From: Arthrobacter rhizosphaerae | Lineage (GTDB): Bacteria > Actinomycetota > Actinomycetes > Actinomycetales > Micrococcaceae | Assembly (NCBI RefSeq): GCF_023062595.1 | Contig: NZ_JALLAN010000012.1 | Location: forward strand, 94,880 to 158,879 | DNA length: 64,000 bases | Direction: 5' to 3' | Shown here: positions 53,982-61,400 of the stretch, one piece after another | Layout of the letters: the number at the start of each line of letters is the position of its first letter | Position numbering within the stretch: position 1 is the stretch's first letter | Position numbers and translations under genes: made by a program | Notes under the pieces: generated by a model | Told to the model about the DNA's origin: nothing | Database searches by the model: none | What the model saw: only the letters and a program-made list of their open reading frames with translations

Positions 53982-54320
53982 CTAGCCGGGGATGACAACG
54001 ACGATTCCAAGTGCTCCTAACGCGACTCCGGCGGAGGCTGTCCAAAGGACCGCGGGGATTTCGGCATCGACCTTTTCCTGAGTGATGCCGTAGGAGTTGG
54101 TGCTGTAGCGGCGGCGTTGTGTGAGGTAGATAGCAGCGGCCGTCGCGATAGCAACGACGAAGAGCATGAGTACGGGGAACCCATGGCGGGGGAGCCATCG
54201 AAGGAAGATGGCGCTGGCCGTGACCAGGGCCAGCATCGTCCTGGCCCATGCCAGCGTGGTTCGTTCCGGCTGCAGACCCGGGTCTCCCTGCGAGCCTGCG
54301 GGGTTGTCGGCATTCGTCAT
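53982..54320 (-). CDS. DUF202-domain membrane protein
   Basis: A 112-residue protein with the DUF202 signature: PERTTLAWARTMLALVTASAIFLRW, then two further hydrophobic helices (FPVLMLFVVAIATAAAIYL and WTASAGVALGALGIVVVIPG). It is the last gene of the sulfatase module and starts 4 nt after the YidH stop. Function of the family is unknown. The pairing of two different DUF202 proteins with sulfatase and FGE in one tight operon suggests a membrane role in that pathway (inference). Confidence 0.85.
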   Translation of the reverse strand: MTNADNPAGSQGDPGLQPERTTLAWARTMLALVTASAIFLRWLPRHGFPVLMLFVVAIATAAAIYLTQRRRYSTNSYGITQEKVDAEIPAVLWTASAGVALGALGIVVVIPG

Positions 54321-54324
54321 CAGA

Positions 54325-54729
54325 TCAGTGCCGAAGGATAAGGATCAGAACGGCTCCGGTGGCCAGCGCTCCTGCTCCGGCAAGGAGGGGGACAATAAGC
54401 GGCAGAGGAAGGGGTGTCTTGTTGCGCATGCTGCGTTCCACCCGGAGCCACCGTATTGCGGACCCGGCGCTCAGGAGCATTCCGAGCAGGAGAAGGCTAG
54501 CGGCCAGGCTTTTGCGGACGGTCTCGAGGAAAAGGTCTGACGTGAAGGCTTCGATGGCGATGCCTCCCGCCAGCAGAGCAAGAGAGGTCCTGATCCAAGC
54601 GAGGAAGGTGCGTTCATTGGCCAGTGTGAAGCGAGGGTCGGGTTCGATGCCGCCGGGAAGCAGCCATTCGGCGAGTTTGCCCCGCTTAGGTGGAACCGCA
54701 GCTGGGTTATCCGTCTTTTCGTCGAGCAT
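54325..54729 (-). CDS. YidH-like DUF202 membrane protein
   Basis: A 134-residue protein. FTLANERTFLAWIRTSLALLAGGIAIEAF is the YidH/DUF202 first-helix signature; two more helices follow (LAASLLLLGMLLSAGSAIRWL and LIVPLLAGAGALATGAVLILIL). The N-terminal 35 residues are polar. It starts one nucleotide after the FGE stop, so it is part of the same transcript. It is often found beside a second DUF202 gene, as here. No biochemical function is established. Confidence 0.88.
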   Translation of the reverse strand: MLDEKTDNPAAVPPKRGKLAEWLLPGGIEPDPRFTLANERTFLAWIRTSLALLAGGIAIEAFTSDLFLETVRKSLAASLLLLGMLLSAGSAIRWLRVERSMRNKTPLPLPLIVPLLAGAGALATGAVLILILRH

Positions 54730-54730
54730 T

Positions 54731-55714
54731 CTAGGCAGCCGTCGTTCGGAAGCCGCAGTTGCTGCTGGAAGAGTCCGGCGTATTGGAAGTCCTGGCTGCT
54801 ACCCGGTATCGGTTGCAGTAGGAGTAGTGGCACAGGTAGGAACCGCCACGCATGACACGGCCTCTACCGATAGTGGGCCCTTGCGGATTTGCTGCTGGTG
54901 AATTTCGGTAGTACTTGGGCAGAAACCAGTCCGAGCACCATTCCCAAACGTTTCCGCTGACCTCGTAGAGGCCGTACCCATTCGGAGGAAAGCTCCGGAC
55001 TGGGGCCGTGCCGGCGTAACCGTCTGTTTGGCTGTTCACTTCCGGGAAGGTGCCCTGCCAAATATTGCAGTTGTGTGCCCCGTCAATCCCATGGAGTTCA
55101 TCACCCCAGGGGTAGCGCTTTTGCTGCAGGCCCCCGCGTGCGGCGTATTCCCATTCAGCCTCGGTCGGCAGCCGCCGCCCGGCCCACCGGCAATAGGCCA
55201 GAGCATCATTAAACGAAACCTGAACGACGGGGTGGTCGGGGATCTCTGACCAGTGATGACCAGGACCGGTAGGGTGTGCCCAATCGGCCCCTCGGACTGT
55301 GAGCCACCAAGGTGATCCGGATACCGCCCCAAGAATGTCTTTCATATCAGCTTGGACGAGCAGGTGGAAAACGGCTGAGGTGCCATACTTCTCCGCTTCA
55401 CTTTTATACCCTGTCGCATCTACAAAGGCTGCAAATTGCCAGTTGGTCACCGCCGTTGCATCCATCCGGAATACTCCCACCTCCACCTCGTGGACCGGTA
55501 GTTCCCCATCAGCGATGTAGCCCTCATTGAACGCATCGCCCATGAGGAATACACCGGCCGGGATCTCCACGTCAAAATGCCAAGTTCCTGCCTCTGCATG
55601 TACCGTTTGGTGCCGGCCGGGTTCATCGCGGCTCTGGCGATCCGTTCGTGCCGGTGAACAGCAGCTTGCGACAGGAAGCAGGGGCGTCTTGTCCAGGGAA
55701 GTGTTGTCAGTCAT
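54731..55714 (-). CDS. Formylglycine-generating enzyme (sulfatase-modifying factor, SUMF1 family)
   Basis: A 327-residue FGE that oxidises the sulfatase active-site Cys to formylglycine, using copper and oxygen. The FGE-sulfatase fold starts near residue 49 (IPAGVFLMGDAFNEGY); NWQFAAFVDATGYKSEAEKYG, HPVVQVSFNDALAYCRWAGRRLPTEAEWEYAARGG, YPWGDEL and GNVWEWCSDWF are all family motifs. The catalytic pair is present in GGSYLCHYSYCNRYRVAAR (Cys295 and Cys300), so it is a true FGE rather than an inactive relative. Its N-terminus carries CCSPAR at 18-23, itself a CxPxR sulfatase-type motif. The ATG overlaps the stop of the 72-aa ORF, and the target sulfatase is encoded in the same operon. Confidence 0.95.
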   Translation of the reverse strand: MTDNTSLDKTPLLPVASCCSPARTDRQSRDEPGRHQTVHAEAGTWHFDVEIPAGVFLMGDAFNEGYIADGELPVHEVEVGVFRMDATAVTNWQFAAFVDATGYKSEAEKYGTSAVFHLLVQADMKDILGAVSGSPWWLTVRGADWAHPTGPGHHWSEIPDHPVVQVSFNDALAYCRWAGRRLPTEAEWEYAARGGLQQKRYPWGDELHGIDGAHNCNIWQGTFPEVNSQTDGYAGTAPVRSFPPNGYGLYEVSGNVWEWCSDWFLPKYYRNSPAANPQGPTIGRGRVMRGGSYLCHYSYCNRYRVAARTSNTPDSSSSNCGFRTTAA

Positions 55715-55929
55715 ATGACCTGCTCAATTAGTAACCCGTAGCCGCAGCGGTCGAACCAGTTGGCGGCTGGTTCACTAACTGCTGCGATAGCAGAAACGAG
55801 CGCTTTCGGCCGGTGGTAACAGAGCCCGAAAGAGAGGGCGACGTCGAGGACGATGTTTGTTGATGCATTGGTTATTGGGACCAGAACCGGTCCGAGGGCG
55901 GGGTCGCGGCCTGAAGCGTGCTCACTCAC
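55711..55929 (-). CDS. Small ORF (72 aa) overlap-coupled between sulfatase and FGE
   Basis: A GTG-started frame of 72 codons. It overlaps the sulfatase stop by 4 nt (GTGA) and the FGE start by 4 nt (ATGA), a pattern typical of genuine coupled genes. The sequence begins SEHASGRDPALGPVLVPITNASTNIVLDVALSFGL and ends with a segment rich in Ala, Val and aromatic residues. It has one moderately hydrophobic stretch, two Cys and no recognised domain. It could be a small partner or chaperone of sulfatase or FGE, or a remnant. Function unknown. Confidence 0.6.
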   Translation of the reverse strand: MSEHASGRDPALGPVLVPITNASTNIVLDVALSFGLCYHRPKALVSAIAAVSEPAANWFDRCGYGLLIEQVI

Positions 55930-57407
55930 ACTTGACCCTCCGTGCGATCTTTTGGAAGCAGCGTAACGACGGCCTGTCCGGCTAGCAGCCGCCCCGACTG
56001 CACGAACTCCTCTGGGCGACCCGAGAGCTCGGCGATGAGGCTTGCTCGAAGTTGAGCGAGCTGATTCTGACAACCGGGATCTCCACTGAGATTCCGGGTC
56101 TCCGTGGGGTCATTGTGGAGGTTGAAAAGTTGCTCGTTTCCATTCTTTGAGAACCAGATGTATTTCCAGCTGCCTGCTCGCACCCACTGGATCGACTGGC
56201 CCAGGAGTACGTGTTCACCATGCAGGTAGGGCCGCAATTCAGCATTGCTGCCCCGCTGGTCAGCTTGGGTAAGGCCGAGGAGGCTGATTCCGTCGATGCT
56301 TCCCGGCACCGGAAGACGTGCCGCGTCGAGCAGAGTCGGCATCAAGTCACGTAGTTCGACGACGGCATCGACCCGCTGGCCGCCGCTTATGCCCGGGCCG
56401 GATATCAGCAACGGAACCCGGGACGACCCCTCGTACGGATACCCCTTACGCCACAGGTCGTGATCGCCCAGCATCTCGCCGTGATCAGACGTGAAGACAA
56501 TGTACGTGTCGTCCTTTAACCCGAACTCGCGTAGTACCTCCATAAAGCGGGCAATCTGATGATCGATATGCGTGATGTTGCCGTAGTATCCGGCGCGGGC
56601 TCGGTTCAAAGTCTGCTGATCGTATGTAGCTACGTGGGCATCTGGCCGATGATCGGTTCTGTAGTCATCAAGGTCAGCAACCCAGTCGCCCACAGGTGGT
56701 TCATGATCAGGAAGGTTGAGGTACTGTTCGAAAGCCCATGCTGGCGGATTGTATGGCGGGTGCGGGCGGTGGAAAGACAGGTATAGGAAAAAGGGTACGG
56801 TGGGGTCTCGGCGGTATAACCACGAAATGGCTTCTGTCACGACCCAGTTCGTTGGGTGAAGGGATTCCGCGCGGGACCAGGGGCGTGCGACAACGGAGTT
56901 GCAATTTATGCCGTCGTCAAAATAGTCCGAAACTGCGCTTTCGCCTGCTTGACCGCGCAGCCAAACCAAATAGTCGTCGTACCAGTCGACTTCACGACCC
57001 CGTTTCCTGGCAAAATTTAGGTATCCGTCGTGAAGAATAACGTCGTTAAACCCGATGCGTCCGCGTTCAGGATAGTAATGCATTTTCCCGATCGCCTGTG
57101 TTTGATAGCCAGCCTTTGTGAACTCTCCAGGGAGTGTTACGGAAACGTCGAAATCAACACCGTCGGCATAACCAACCCTCCTATGAGAACGCGCAGTAAG
57201 GCCGGTCATCAGGGCCATACGGGCAGGGACACAAGTCGGCGTGGATGAATAAGCATTCGAGAAATTTGCACCTTCTGCGGCAATTGCATCGAGATAAGGT
57301 GTCCTAACGATTGGATGACCGTTTATGGAGAGGCAATCTCCTCTCCATTGATCGGTACAGATGAGAACTACATTAGGAGCGGGCGTCGTCGAACTATCTT
57401 GAGTCAT
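55926..57407 (-). CDS. Type I sulfatase (cysteine-type, formylglycine-dependent)
   Basis: A 493-residue alkaline-phosphatase-superfamily sulfatase. NVVLICTDQWRGD opens with metal ligands; TPTCVPARMALMTGL is the CxPxR signature, with Cys59 as the residue converted to formylglycine; IGKMHYYP, HRPHPPYNPP and FTSDHGEMLGDHDLW supply further active-site residues. No signal peptide is visible, so desulfation is probably intracellular after import. ATG 57407 is chosen because AGGTGA is spaced 5 nt from it; a GTG nine bases upstream is less likely. It directly follows the cassette B permease and precedes its own maturation gene. The substrate, probably a sulfated sugar imported by the transporter, is inferred. 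Confidence 0.95.
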   Translation of the reverse strand: MTQDSSTTPAPNVVLICTDQWRGDCLSINGHPIVRTPYLDAIAAEGANFSNAYSSTPTCVPARMALMTGLTARSHRRVGYADGVDFDVSVTLPGEFTKAGYQTQAIGKMHYYPERGRIGFNDVILHDGYLNFARKRGREVDWYDDYLVWLRGQAGESAVSDYFDDGINCNSVVARPWSRAESLHPTNWVVTEAISWLYRRDPTVPFFLYLSFHRPHPPYNPPAWAFEQYLNLPDHEPPVGDWVADLDDYRTDHRPDAHVATYDQQTLNRARAGYYGNITHIDHQIARFMEVLREFGLKDDTYIVFTSDHGEMLGDHDLWRKGYPYEGSSRVPLLISGPGISGGQRVDAVVELRDLMPTLLDAARLPVPGSIDGISLLGLTQADQRGSNAELRPYLHGEHVLLGQSIQWVRAGSWKYIWFSKNGNEQLFNLHNDPTETRNLSGDPGCQNQLAQLRASLIAELSGRPEEFVQSGRLLAGQAVVTLLPKDRTEGQV

Positions 57408-57455
57408 CAATTTCACCTATGCATTCCGCTTCGCAACCTGAAATCCCTGTAATAC

Positions 57456-57587
57456 GTTCCTTCATTTATAGATCGCTATCTTCGCGGTGACGGCAGCTTA
57501 CTTCACTCCACCTGCGGTCAGGTCGGAGCGCCAGTAGCGCTGAAGGATGGAGAAAGCGATGAGCAGGGGGATGACCGCTAGGAGGGA
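57456..57587. repeat. Exact direct repeat shared by cassettes B and C (left copy)
   Basis: These 132 nt are identical to 63869-64000, the end of the window, with an offset of 6413 nt. The repeat covers the start-proximal GH2 ribosome-binding region and the C-terminal codons of the MalG-like permease. Identity ends at 57456, 6 nt before where the GH2 start would be, and it may continue beyond the right edge. Confidence 0.95.
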
Positions 57588-58412
57588 TCCTGTGATTGTG
57601 ATGTGGTAGGAAATTCCTTCGTTCAGTCGCTCGCGCCAGTTGACCAGGCCGACTGAGAGCGGCTGGAGGGTGTCGTTGTTGAGCATGAGCACGGGCAGGA
57701 GGTAGTTGCTCCAGATTGCGACGAATTGATAGAGGAATACAGTTACCAGCGCGGGAGACATGATGGGGAGGCCGATCCGCCAGAAGATCCGGGCTTCATT
57801 GGCGCCGTCGATTCGGGCTGCTTCGAGGAGTTCGTTGGGGATGGCTTGTCTTGCGAACGTGGCAGCGAGGAATACTCCGAAAGGGCTGACGAGGCTGGGC
57901 AGGAGAACTGACCAGTAGGTGTTGACCAATTGGATCTCGCTGAACATCAGATACAGGGGGAGTGCGAAGAGGATCGCGGGCACGAGAACGGCGGCGAGAA
58001 TGATGTTGAAGACCAGCTTTCGGCCGGGGAACTCATACTTGCCCAGGGCGTAGCCGGCCATGGCTGCGAGGAGGGTGGCGATAGCGGCACCGCCCACGCA
58101 GTAGAGCACCGTATTTCCGGTCCAGATGGCGAAGATGCCGTTTTGCTGAGCGAAAACGTCAGCGATGTTTCCCCAGAGGTTGAAGTCGGAGAACAGCATG
58201 GGATCCGTGGTGAACATGTCCTCCCTGCTTTTCGTGGCGCTGACTATAAGCCACCAGAGGGGCACCAGACTGTAGAGCGCGAACGCGGCCATCACGATGA
58301 AGGAGAACGTGCGCGCCGAGAACGGGACGCGTTGTTGGCGCCATGGCATCCGGCTGGGTCTGGGGGACTGCGTTGGGCGCCGGACTGTTGTGCGCGGGGG
58401 AGCGGTGGTCAT
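57498..58412 (-). CDS. ABC transporter permease, MalG-like (cassette B)
   Basis: A 304-residue permease closely related to the cassette A protein, with PWRQQRVPFSARTFS at the N-terminus, the EAA loop LLEAARIDGANEARIFWRIGLPIMSPALV and the C-terminal RYWRSDLTAGGVK. It overlaps the MalF-like gene by 4 nt. Its last codons are nucleotide-identical to the partial permease at the window end. The downstream gene here is a sulfatase instead of GH2, although the upstream leader is the GH2 leader. Confidence 0.93.
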   Translation of the reverse strand: MTTAPPRTTVRRPTQSPRPSRMPWRQQRVPFSARTFSFIVMAAFALYSLVPLWWLIVSATKSREDMFTTDPMLFSDFNLWGNIADVFAQQNGIFAIWTGNTVLYCVGGAAIATLLAAMAGYALGKYEFPGRKLVFNIILAAVLVPAILFALPLYLMFSEIQLVNTYWSVLLPSLVSPFGVFLAATFARQAIPNELLEAARIDGANEARIFWRIGLPIMSPALVTVFLYQFVAIWSNYLLPVLMLNNDTLQPLSVGLVNWRERLNEGISYHITITGSLLAVIPLLIAFSILQRYWRSDLTAGGVK

Positions 58413-59368
58413 GAGTCAGCTTCCTTTCGCTGAGTGAATTTGAGGAATCCGAACGAAAGGACCAACGCAACCAGGGCCAGGATGACTGATTGAGCGGCGG
58501 CCAGGTTGTAGTTGTTGGCTGCGGCTTGTTGTTGCGCTGCCATGATCGGGGTGAACGTTGAGGAGATTCCTGGTGCCACTTTCGAGAGGATCGCGGGGTC
58601 GTTGTATAGCTGGATGTTTCCGATGATCGAAAATACAGCGGTGAGAATGATCGCTGGCCGCACTGCGGGGATTTTGATGTGCCATGCGGTGGCCCACCAT
58701 CCGGCCCCGTCCAGGCTCGCCGCTTCGGTCAGGTCTTCAGGTACTGCCTGGAGGGCCGAGTAGATGATTAGCATTTGGAAGCCTGTATAGCCCCAGGTCA
58801 TCATGTTTCCGATTGAAAAGAAGACCATGTTGTTGGCGAGGAAGTTGACATCGATGCCAATGGCGCTCAGCCATCCGCTGAGAGGTCCAATGTCCGGTTG
58901 ATACAGAAACGACCACATGATCGCTGCGATGACGCCGGGGAAAGCGTAGGGCAGGAAGTAAATCAGTCGGAATCCGCGCCGGAACGGTGAGAAGGCAGAG
59001 TCCAGAAGAAGCGCCAGGAATAACGCAATGGTCAGCATGAGAGGGACCTGTACGATCCCGATCAAAAATACGCGCCCGAAGGAGGCCATGAAGTCGCTGT
59101 TCTGCAGCGCCAGGAGATAGTTTCCGAAGCCCGCGAAGATGCTCTCAGAACTCCCCACGCCAAGGCCGCTGCGTTCCGTTTTGAAGAAGCTCTGGTAAAT
59201 CGCGTAGAAGATGGGAGCCACCTTCATGGATAAAAACATGATCGCGAACGGTATCAGGAAGAGCAGCGCAGACAAGGTCGTCTTCCGGCTCAACCGTGAT
59301 TTGCGGGGCTGAGTTGTCGTCGCTTCTGGTTGCACGGGCCGCTGTGCGGAGAGGGTGGGTGCCTTCAT
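58409..59368 (-). CDS. ABC transporter permease, MalF-like (cassette B)
   Basis: A 319-residue permease starting MKAPTLSAQRPVQPE, co-linear with the cassette A protein over its full length. The first helix is SALLFLIPFAIMFLSM and the EAA loop is LTEAASLDGAGWWATAWHIKIPAVRPAI. It follows the binding-protein gene after the conserved stem-loop and is coupled to the next permease by an ATGA overlap. It forms the channel with that permease and needs an ATPase encoded elsewhere. Confidence 0.93.
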   Translation of the reverse strand: MKAPTLSAQRPVQPEATTTQPRKSRLSRKTTLSALLFLIPFAIMFLSMKVAPIFYAIYQSFFKTERSGLGVGSSESIFAGFGNYLLALQNSDFMASFGRVFLIGIVQVPLMLTIALFLALLLDSAFSPFRRGFRLIYFLPYAFPGVIAAIMWSFLYQPDIGPLSGWLSAIGIDVNFLANNMVFFSIGNMMTWGYTGFQMLIIYSALQAVPEDLTEAASLDGAGWWATAWHIKIPAVRPAIILTAVFSIIGNIQLYNDPAILSKVAPGISSTFTPIMAAQQQAAANNYNLAAAQSVILALVALVLSFGFLKFTQRKEADS

Positions 59369-59400
59369 GGCTAATCCTTCGGGTGATGATGTATGGAGTA

Positions 59401-59435
59401 GGCGGCGCCCAGATGGTTCCTGACTGGGCGCCGCC
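59401..59435 (-). repeat. Conserved intercistronic stem-loop, binding protein to permease (cassette B)
   Basis: GGCGGCGCCCA (59401-59411) pairs with TGGGCGCCGCC (59425-59435); arms are identical to those at 46662-46696 and the loop differs at only two or three positions. Conservation of the loop region as well as the stem between cassettes supports a retained role. Confidence 0.75.
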
Positions 59436-59445
59436 GGTGGCGGAG

Positions 59446-60759
59446 TTACTCCTTGACGCTCAGACCCTGGCCTTTCAGGTCAGCGATCGTGGATGCCTGG
59501 AGGGAGTTGAGCAACTCAGAGATAGTTCCCTGTCCGGAGCCGATGACCTTCAGTCCGTCATTCATCTTTGGCTGAAGGCTGGTCATGTTCGGACCCCACA
59601 CCCACTGCTCCGGTATGTTGCTCGCGGCCGTGGAGAAAATTTCGGCCGTCTTGTCACCATTGATGAAGAAGTCCGAGCCTGCCGTGAGCGCAGGCAGTTT
59701 CTGGCCACTGAGGGCAGCCGGGTAGATGCCTGTTTCAGTGATCAGGCTTGTTACGCTGTCCGCGTTGGTCGTCATCCATACCGCAGCCTCAGTGGCTTCT
59801 TTCGGGTTCTTGCACCCCTTCAAAACAGAGATAGACCCACCGCCACGGTTACCGGAAACCTTGTCGCCTTCCTTCCACTGGGGCACGGGAGCTACTGCCA
59901 TCTTGCCCGCGAGGCCCGGCGCGTTCTTCTCAAGCAATTCGCCGCTCCACGCAGCACCGACATAGGAAAGCAGCCGCCCACTCTGGAGGTTGGTGTACCA
60001 GGCCTGGTCAAAGGCCGGCTCGGGAACAACGAGCTTCTCCTTCAGCAGACCCTGCCAGTACTCTGCCGCCTGCTTCGACGGTCCATCGTTGATGGACACC
60101 TTCCAGGCATCATCGTCAGTACGGAACCACTGGCCCCCGGCCTGATGAGAAAGCGCACCGATGTCATAAGTGTTCAGCGGGAAGGTGGCCAAGTACGCGG
60201 CAGGATCCTTCGCCTTTACTGTCTGAGCGGCGGTTTCAAAATCTTCCCATGTTTTCGGAGCCTCGATACCGAACTTTTCAAACAGGTCGGCTCGGTAGAA
60301 GAGGGCCATGGGGCCAAGGCCCACGGGAATGCCGTAGACGTTTCCGCCGAGGCTGGAAAGCTGCCAGGACACAGGTGAGTACTGGTCTTTGCTGCCTTCC
60401 GCATACTCGGTGATGTCCTCAAGCGAACCCGATGCCGCAAAGCTAGGAATCGTGTCGAAACTGATCTGGCCAAGACACGGAGCGTTGCCGGCCTGGACAG
60501 CGTTCAGCATCTTGGAGTAGCCGCCGGCCGAACCCGCGGAAATCTGGGTGTACTTGATCTGAACATCTTTATGTGCGGCGTTGAAGATCTCGACTGACTT
60601 CTCCTGGCCAACCGCAGCACCCCAATACTCAACGGTCACCGACTCACGATTGGAGCCAGATTCAGTGGAGGAAGTGCCTGTACAGGCCGTGGTGGTGAGA
60701 ACAGATGCGCTCAAGATCGCGACGGCTGTTCCGAAGCTCTTGAACCAACGTGGTGTCAT
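59446..60759 (-). CDS. Sugar ABC transporter substrate-binding lipoprotein (cassette B)
   Basis: A 437-residue solute-binding protein. The signal peptide is followed by a TTAC lipobox (Cys26) and a Ser/Thr-rich linker. The mature part, VTVEYWGAAVGQEKSVEIFNAAHKDV...YGIPVGLGPMALFYRADLF, parallels the cassette A protein throughout and ends ADLKGQGLSVKE. It heads the operon that continues through the two permeases into sulfatase and FGE, so its ligand may be a sulfated oligosaccharide. Changes relative to cassette A in the putative binding lobes (for example AYLATFPLNTYDIGALSHQ against AYMAPYPLRTDDIGALAWQ) would fit a different ligand; that is inference. Confidence 0.93.
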   Translation of the reverse strand: MTPRWFKSFGTAVAILSASVLTTTACTGTSSTESGSNRESVTVEYWGAAVGQEKSVEIFNAAHKDVQIKYTQISAGSAGGYSKMLNAVQAGNAPCLGQISFDTIPSFAASGSLEDITEYAEGSKDQYSPVSWQLSSLGGNVYGIPVGLGPMALFYRADLFEKFGIEAPKTWEDFETAAQTVKAKDPAAYLATFPLNTYDIGALSHQAGGQWFRTDDDAWKVSINDGPSKQAAEYWQGLLKEKLVVPEPAFDQAWYTNLQSGRLLSYVGAAWSGELLEKNAPGLAGKMAVAPVPQWKEGDKVSGNRGGGSISVLKGCKNPKEATEAAVWMTTNADSVTSLITETGIYPAALSGQKLPALTAGSDFFINGDKTAEIFSTAASNIPEQWVWGPNMTSLQPKMNDGLKVIGSGQGTISELLNSLQASTIADLKGQGLSVKE

Positions 60760-60991
60760 GAGAACTCCTACTTTCTGTGTCCCCTGTAATTACTGGGTTG
60801 GTTGCAGTGGTACTACATGCCCAGGGGTGTACAAGCAGCTCACACTTGGTAGACAGACCCGCAACTTCATGGCAGATTCCTCGTCGACAACTAGCATTCA
60901 CGGACTCCCCGTGAGCGAATGAAGCCGGAGCGAGTCGGTGGATGTGACAGAAAACCGATTGAGGCCTTGCATCTCTGGAACCTCTTTTGAT

Positions 60992-61042
60992 ATGAATTTC
61001 GTAATTGAGAAAATCATCTCAGTTGCGCTGCTCCGCTGTCAA
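60992..61042 (-). promoter_or_regulatory. Promoter and conserved operator block of cassette B
   Basis: The minus strand has a perfect -35 TTGACA at 61042-61037. The following 30-nt block (60992-61021) is the counterpart of 48229-48258 and contains the inverted repeat TGAGA-AAATCA-TCTCA (61006-61021), a perfect 5-bp-arm palindrome here. Confidence 0.65.
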
Positions 61043-61400
61043 TACCCCGCTTTGCGTTTCTGGTTGCTCGGCCATTGACCGGCTATAGCCTGAGTTCTGG
61101 CACGGCAAACGCCACCGGCTTTTAGACGCGCGATGCTTGGCGTCGCCACATGAGCTGAGCCTGGCTGCCCCTCCGCGGGCTGGCAGATCCGGCCAGGGTC
61201 ACGAATCCAAAATGTGCACCTGCTGGTCACCGCTCTTGCCGCCTATGGTGGTGTCAAAATGCGCGCTGCATCGATGGGGCGCCGATTTGTAGCGGTCTCC
61301 GCTATGGAATTGAATCATTTGTTCTGTGCGTCCAATGCCGCGGATGCGTCTGTCCAGAACGCGGACAGGCCGGCTTATCCCCTGTGATTTTCGAAGTGCG
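61043..61400. other. Intergenic region upstream of cassette B
   Basis: About 360 nt between the end of GH2 (cassette C) and the promoter of cassette B. I see no gene and no strong terminator hairpin. Confidence 0.4.
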
